Below are positions 13,621 through 14,288 of a DNA stretch of 14,288 nucleotides, in pieces. A model generated the notes under the pieces. It was not told where the DNA came from and did not search any database. It saw only the letters and a list, made by a program, of their open reading frames with translations. Both the position numbers and the translations under genes were made by a program. The first letter of the stretch is position 1, and every line of letters begins with the position of its first letter. Source of the DNA: Vulcanimicrobiota bacterium (lineage in GTDB: Bacteria; Vulcanimicrobiota; Vulcanimicrobiia; Vulcanimicrobiales; Vulcanimicrobiaceae); NCBI GenBank assembly GCA_027306845.1, contig DAHUYY010000025.1, forward strand, positions 1-14,288. Reading direction: 5' to 3'.

Positions 13621-14046
13621 TCACGGCGCTAGCTTCCACTGCATCAACGCCACCCCGGCCTCGGCGAGCAGCTCGACTGCAAATGCGTCTTCGTAGCGCT
13701 CTTCATAGACGATGCGTTCGACGCCGGCACTTACCAACAACTTCGAGCAGCCGATGCATGGCTGAGGCGTGCAATAGACGGTCGCGCCGGCGAGACTCAC
13801 GCCGTGAAGCGCGCCTTGTACCACGGCGTTGGCTTCGGCATGCGTCGCTCGCACGCAATGGTTATCGACCATCGTGCAGCCGACATCGCTGCAGTGGGCG
13901 ATGCCGCGCGGTGCGCCGTTATAGCCGGTGGTGAGAATGCGTTGGTCGCGAACGGCGACACAACCGACGCGCGCGCGCGGACAGGTAGCCCGCGAGCCGA
14001 CCGTGCGCGCGATCTCCATGAAGTAATCATCCCAGCTCGGCCGCAT
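13621..14046 (-). CDS. comEB: dCMP deaminase (ComEB-like cytidine/deoxycytidylate deaminase)
   Basis: A zinc enzyme that turns dCMP into dUMP for dTTP synthesis. The 141 residues carry the deaminase signature: HAEANAV (zinc His H69, catalytic Glu E71) and TPQPCIGCSKLL (zinc Cys C97 and C100). The opening RPSWDDYFMEIARTVGSRAT, then CPRARVG and GYNGAPRG, are typical of the dCMP subgroup. Additional Cys/His residues at 51-64 could bind a structural zinc, as in phage and bacterial dCMP deaminases. The ATG at 14046 follows the upp stop by one base, so the two salvage genes are coupled. The name ComEB comes from homologues in competence operons; nothing here implies competence. Confidence 0.95.
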   Translation of the reverse strand: MRPSWDDYFMEIARTVGSRATCPRARVGCVAVRDQRILTTGYNGAPRGIAHCSDVGCTMVDNHCVRATHAEANAVVQGALHGVSLAGATVYCTPQPCIGCSKLLVSAGVERIVYEERYEDAFAVELLAEAGVALMQWKLAP

Positions 14047-14047
14047 T

Positions 14048-14288
14048 TTATAGTGAACGCGGCGCCACGAAGGTCGGCAGCGACGTGAGGCTTCCGAAGA
14101 GACGATCGCCTGCATCGCCGAGCCCCGGGACGATATACCCGTGTTCGTTGAGTTCGGCATCGACCGCTCCGACAACGATGCGGACGTCGGGAAACGCGGC
14201 TTGAATTGCCGCGATTCCTTCGGGAGCGGCGATAACGCTGACAAAGGTTACTTCACTCGCGCCGTGCGTGGCGAGCAAACGCAATGCG
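14048..14288 (-). CDS. upp: Uracil phosphoribosyltransferase, C-terminal part, cut by the window edge
   Basis: This enzyme makes UMP from uracil and PRPP in pyrimidine salvage. Only the last 80 or so residues are visible. They contain SVIAAPEGIAAIQAAFP, VDAELNEHGYIVPG and GLGDAGDRLFG, the highly conserved uracil-binding end of the family. The frame continues beyond the window edge (an Ala codon precedes the TTG at 14284), so that TTG is not the start. The gene ends in TAA one base before the deaminase ATG. Confidence 0.96.
   Translation of the reverse strand, partial: ALRLLATHGASEVTFVSVIAAPEGIAAIQAAFPDVRIVVGAVDAELNEHGYIVPGLGDAGDRLFGSLTSLPTFVAPRSL

Noticed and set aside
13614..13625. Small inverted repeat cgtga-ac-tcacg around the deaminase stop
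   Set aside because: The arms are only 5 bases with a 2-base centre, with no T-run; this is expected by chance and cannot form a stable hairpin.
12579..13934. A 451-codon open frame on the plus strand, antisense to the transferase and deaminase
   Set aside because: The product is a highly charged Arg/Asp/Glu string typical of the reverse of membrane-protein codons. The minus-strand WecA/TagO motifs explain the region.
1..14288. A novel defence, mobile or biosynthetic system
   Set aside because: Every stretch over 160 bases is accounted for by known housekeeping families on one strand. The oddities found are changes within known genes, not a new system.

Overview
The window is a dense, GC-rich bacterial chromosome segment in which every supported gene lies on the minus strand, so transcription runs from high to low coordinates. 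Genes abut or overlap by 1-4 bases almost everywhere, and the only gap above about 40 bases lies between atpC and murA. It reads as one or a few long housekeeping operons. I see no mobile element, CRISPR array, tRNA or rRNA, and no unknown gene cluster.

In the direction of transcription the layout is as follows. (1) Pyrimidine salvage: the 3' end of upp (uracil phosphoribosyltransferase), then a dCMP deaminase of the ComEB type. (2) Envelope polysaccharide: a WecA/TagO-type polyprenyl-phosphate sugar-1-phosphate transferase and WecB/MnaA (UDP-GlcNAc 2-epimerase). (3) A complete F1Fo ATP synthase operon: atpI, a, c, b', b, delta, alpha, gamma, beta, epsilon. (4) Cell wall and shape: murA and mreB. 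(5) A tail of threonylcarbamoyl-AMP synthase (TsaC/Sua5 family), a secreted LptA/OstA-like protein, and the 5' part of rarA (mgsA).

The genes link cytoplasmic energy and nucleotide metabolism to envelope building. WecA and WecB supply lipid-linked GlcNAc and ManNAc, MurA makes the first committed peptidoglycan precursor, MreB directs wall elongation, and LptA points to lipopolysaccharide transport. The order upp-comEB-tagO-mnaA-atp-murA-mbl resembles that of many Firmicutes, yet the LptA-like gene implies an outer membrane and the split b/b' stalk is typical of cyanobacteria and other phototroph lineages. This suggests a diderm lineage outside the Proteobacteria. GC-rich codon use and general sequence style make Candidatus Eremiobacterota (WPS-2) my first guess, held weakly.

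The most notable observation is an in-frame amber codon in atpC. It cuts epsilon to its N-terminal beta-sandwich (90 residues), while 32 clearly epsilon-like helical-domain codons remain intact and in frame behind it. TAG ends several neighbouring genes, so the codon is probably a real stop or a sequence error and not a reassigned codon. Smaller oddities are an alpha-subunit P-loop with Ser where Gln is nearly invariant, a Thr in the c-subunit glycine motif, a MurA lacking the Arg usually found at position 91 (E. coli numbering), and an mreB whose best start is TTG one base after the murA stop.
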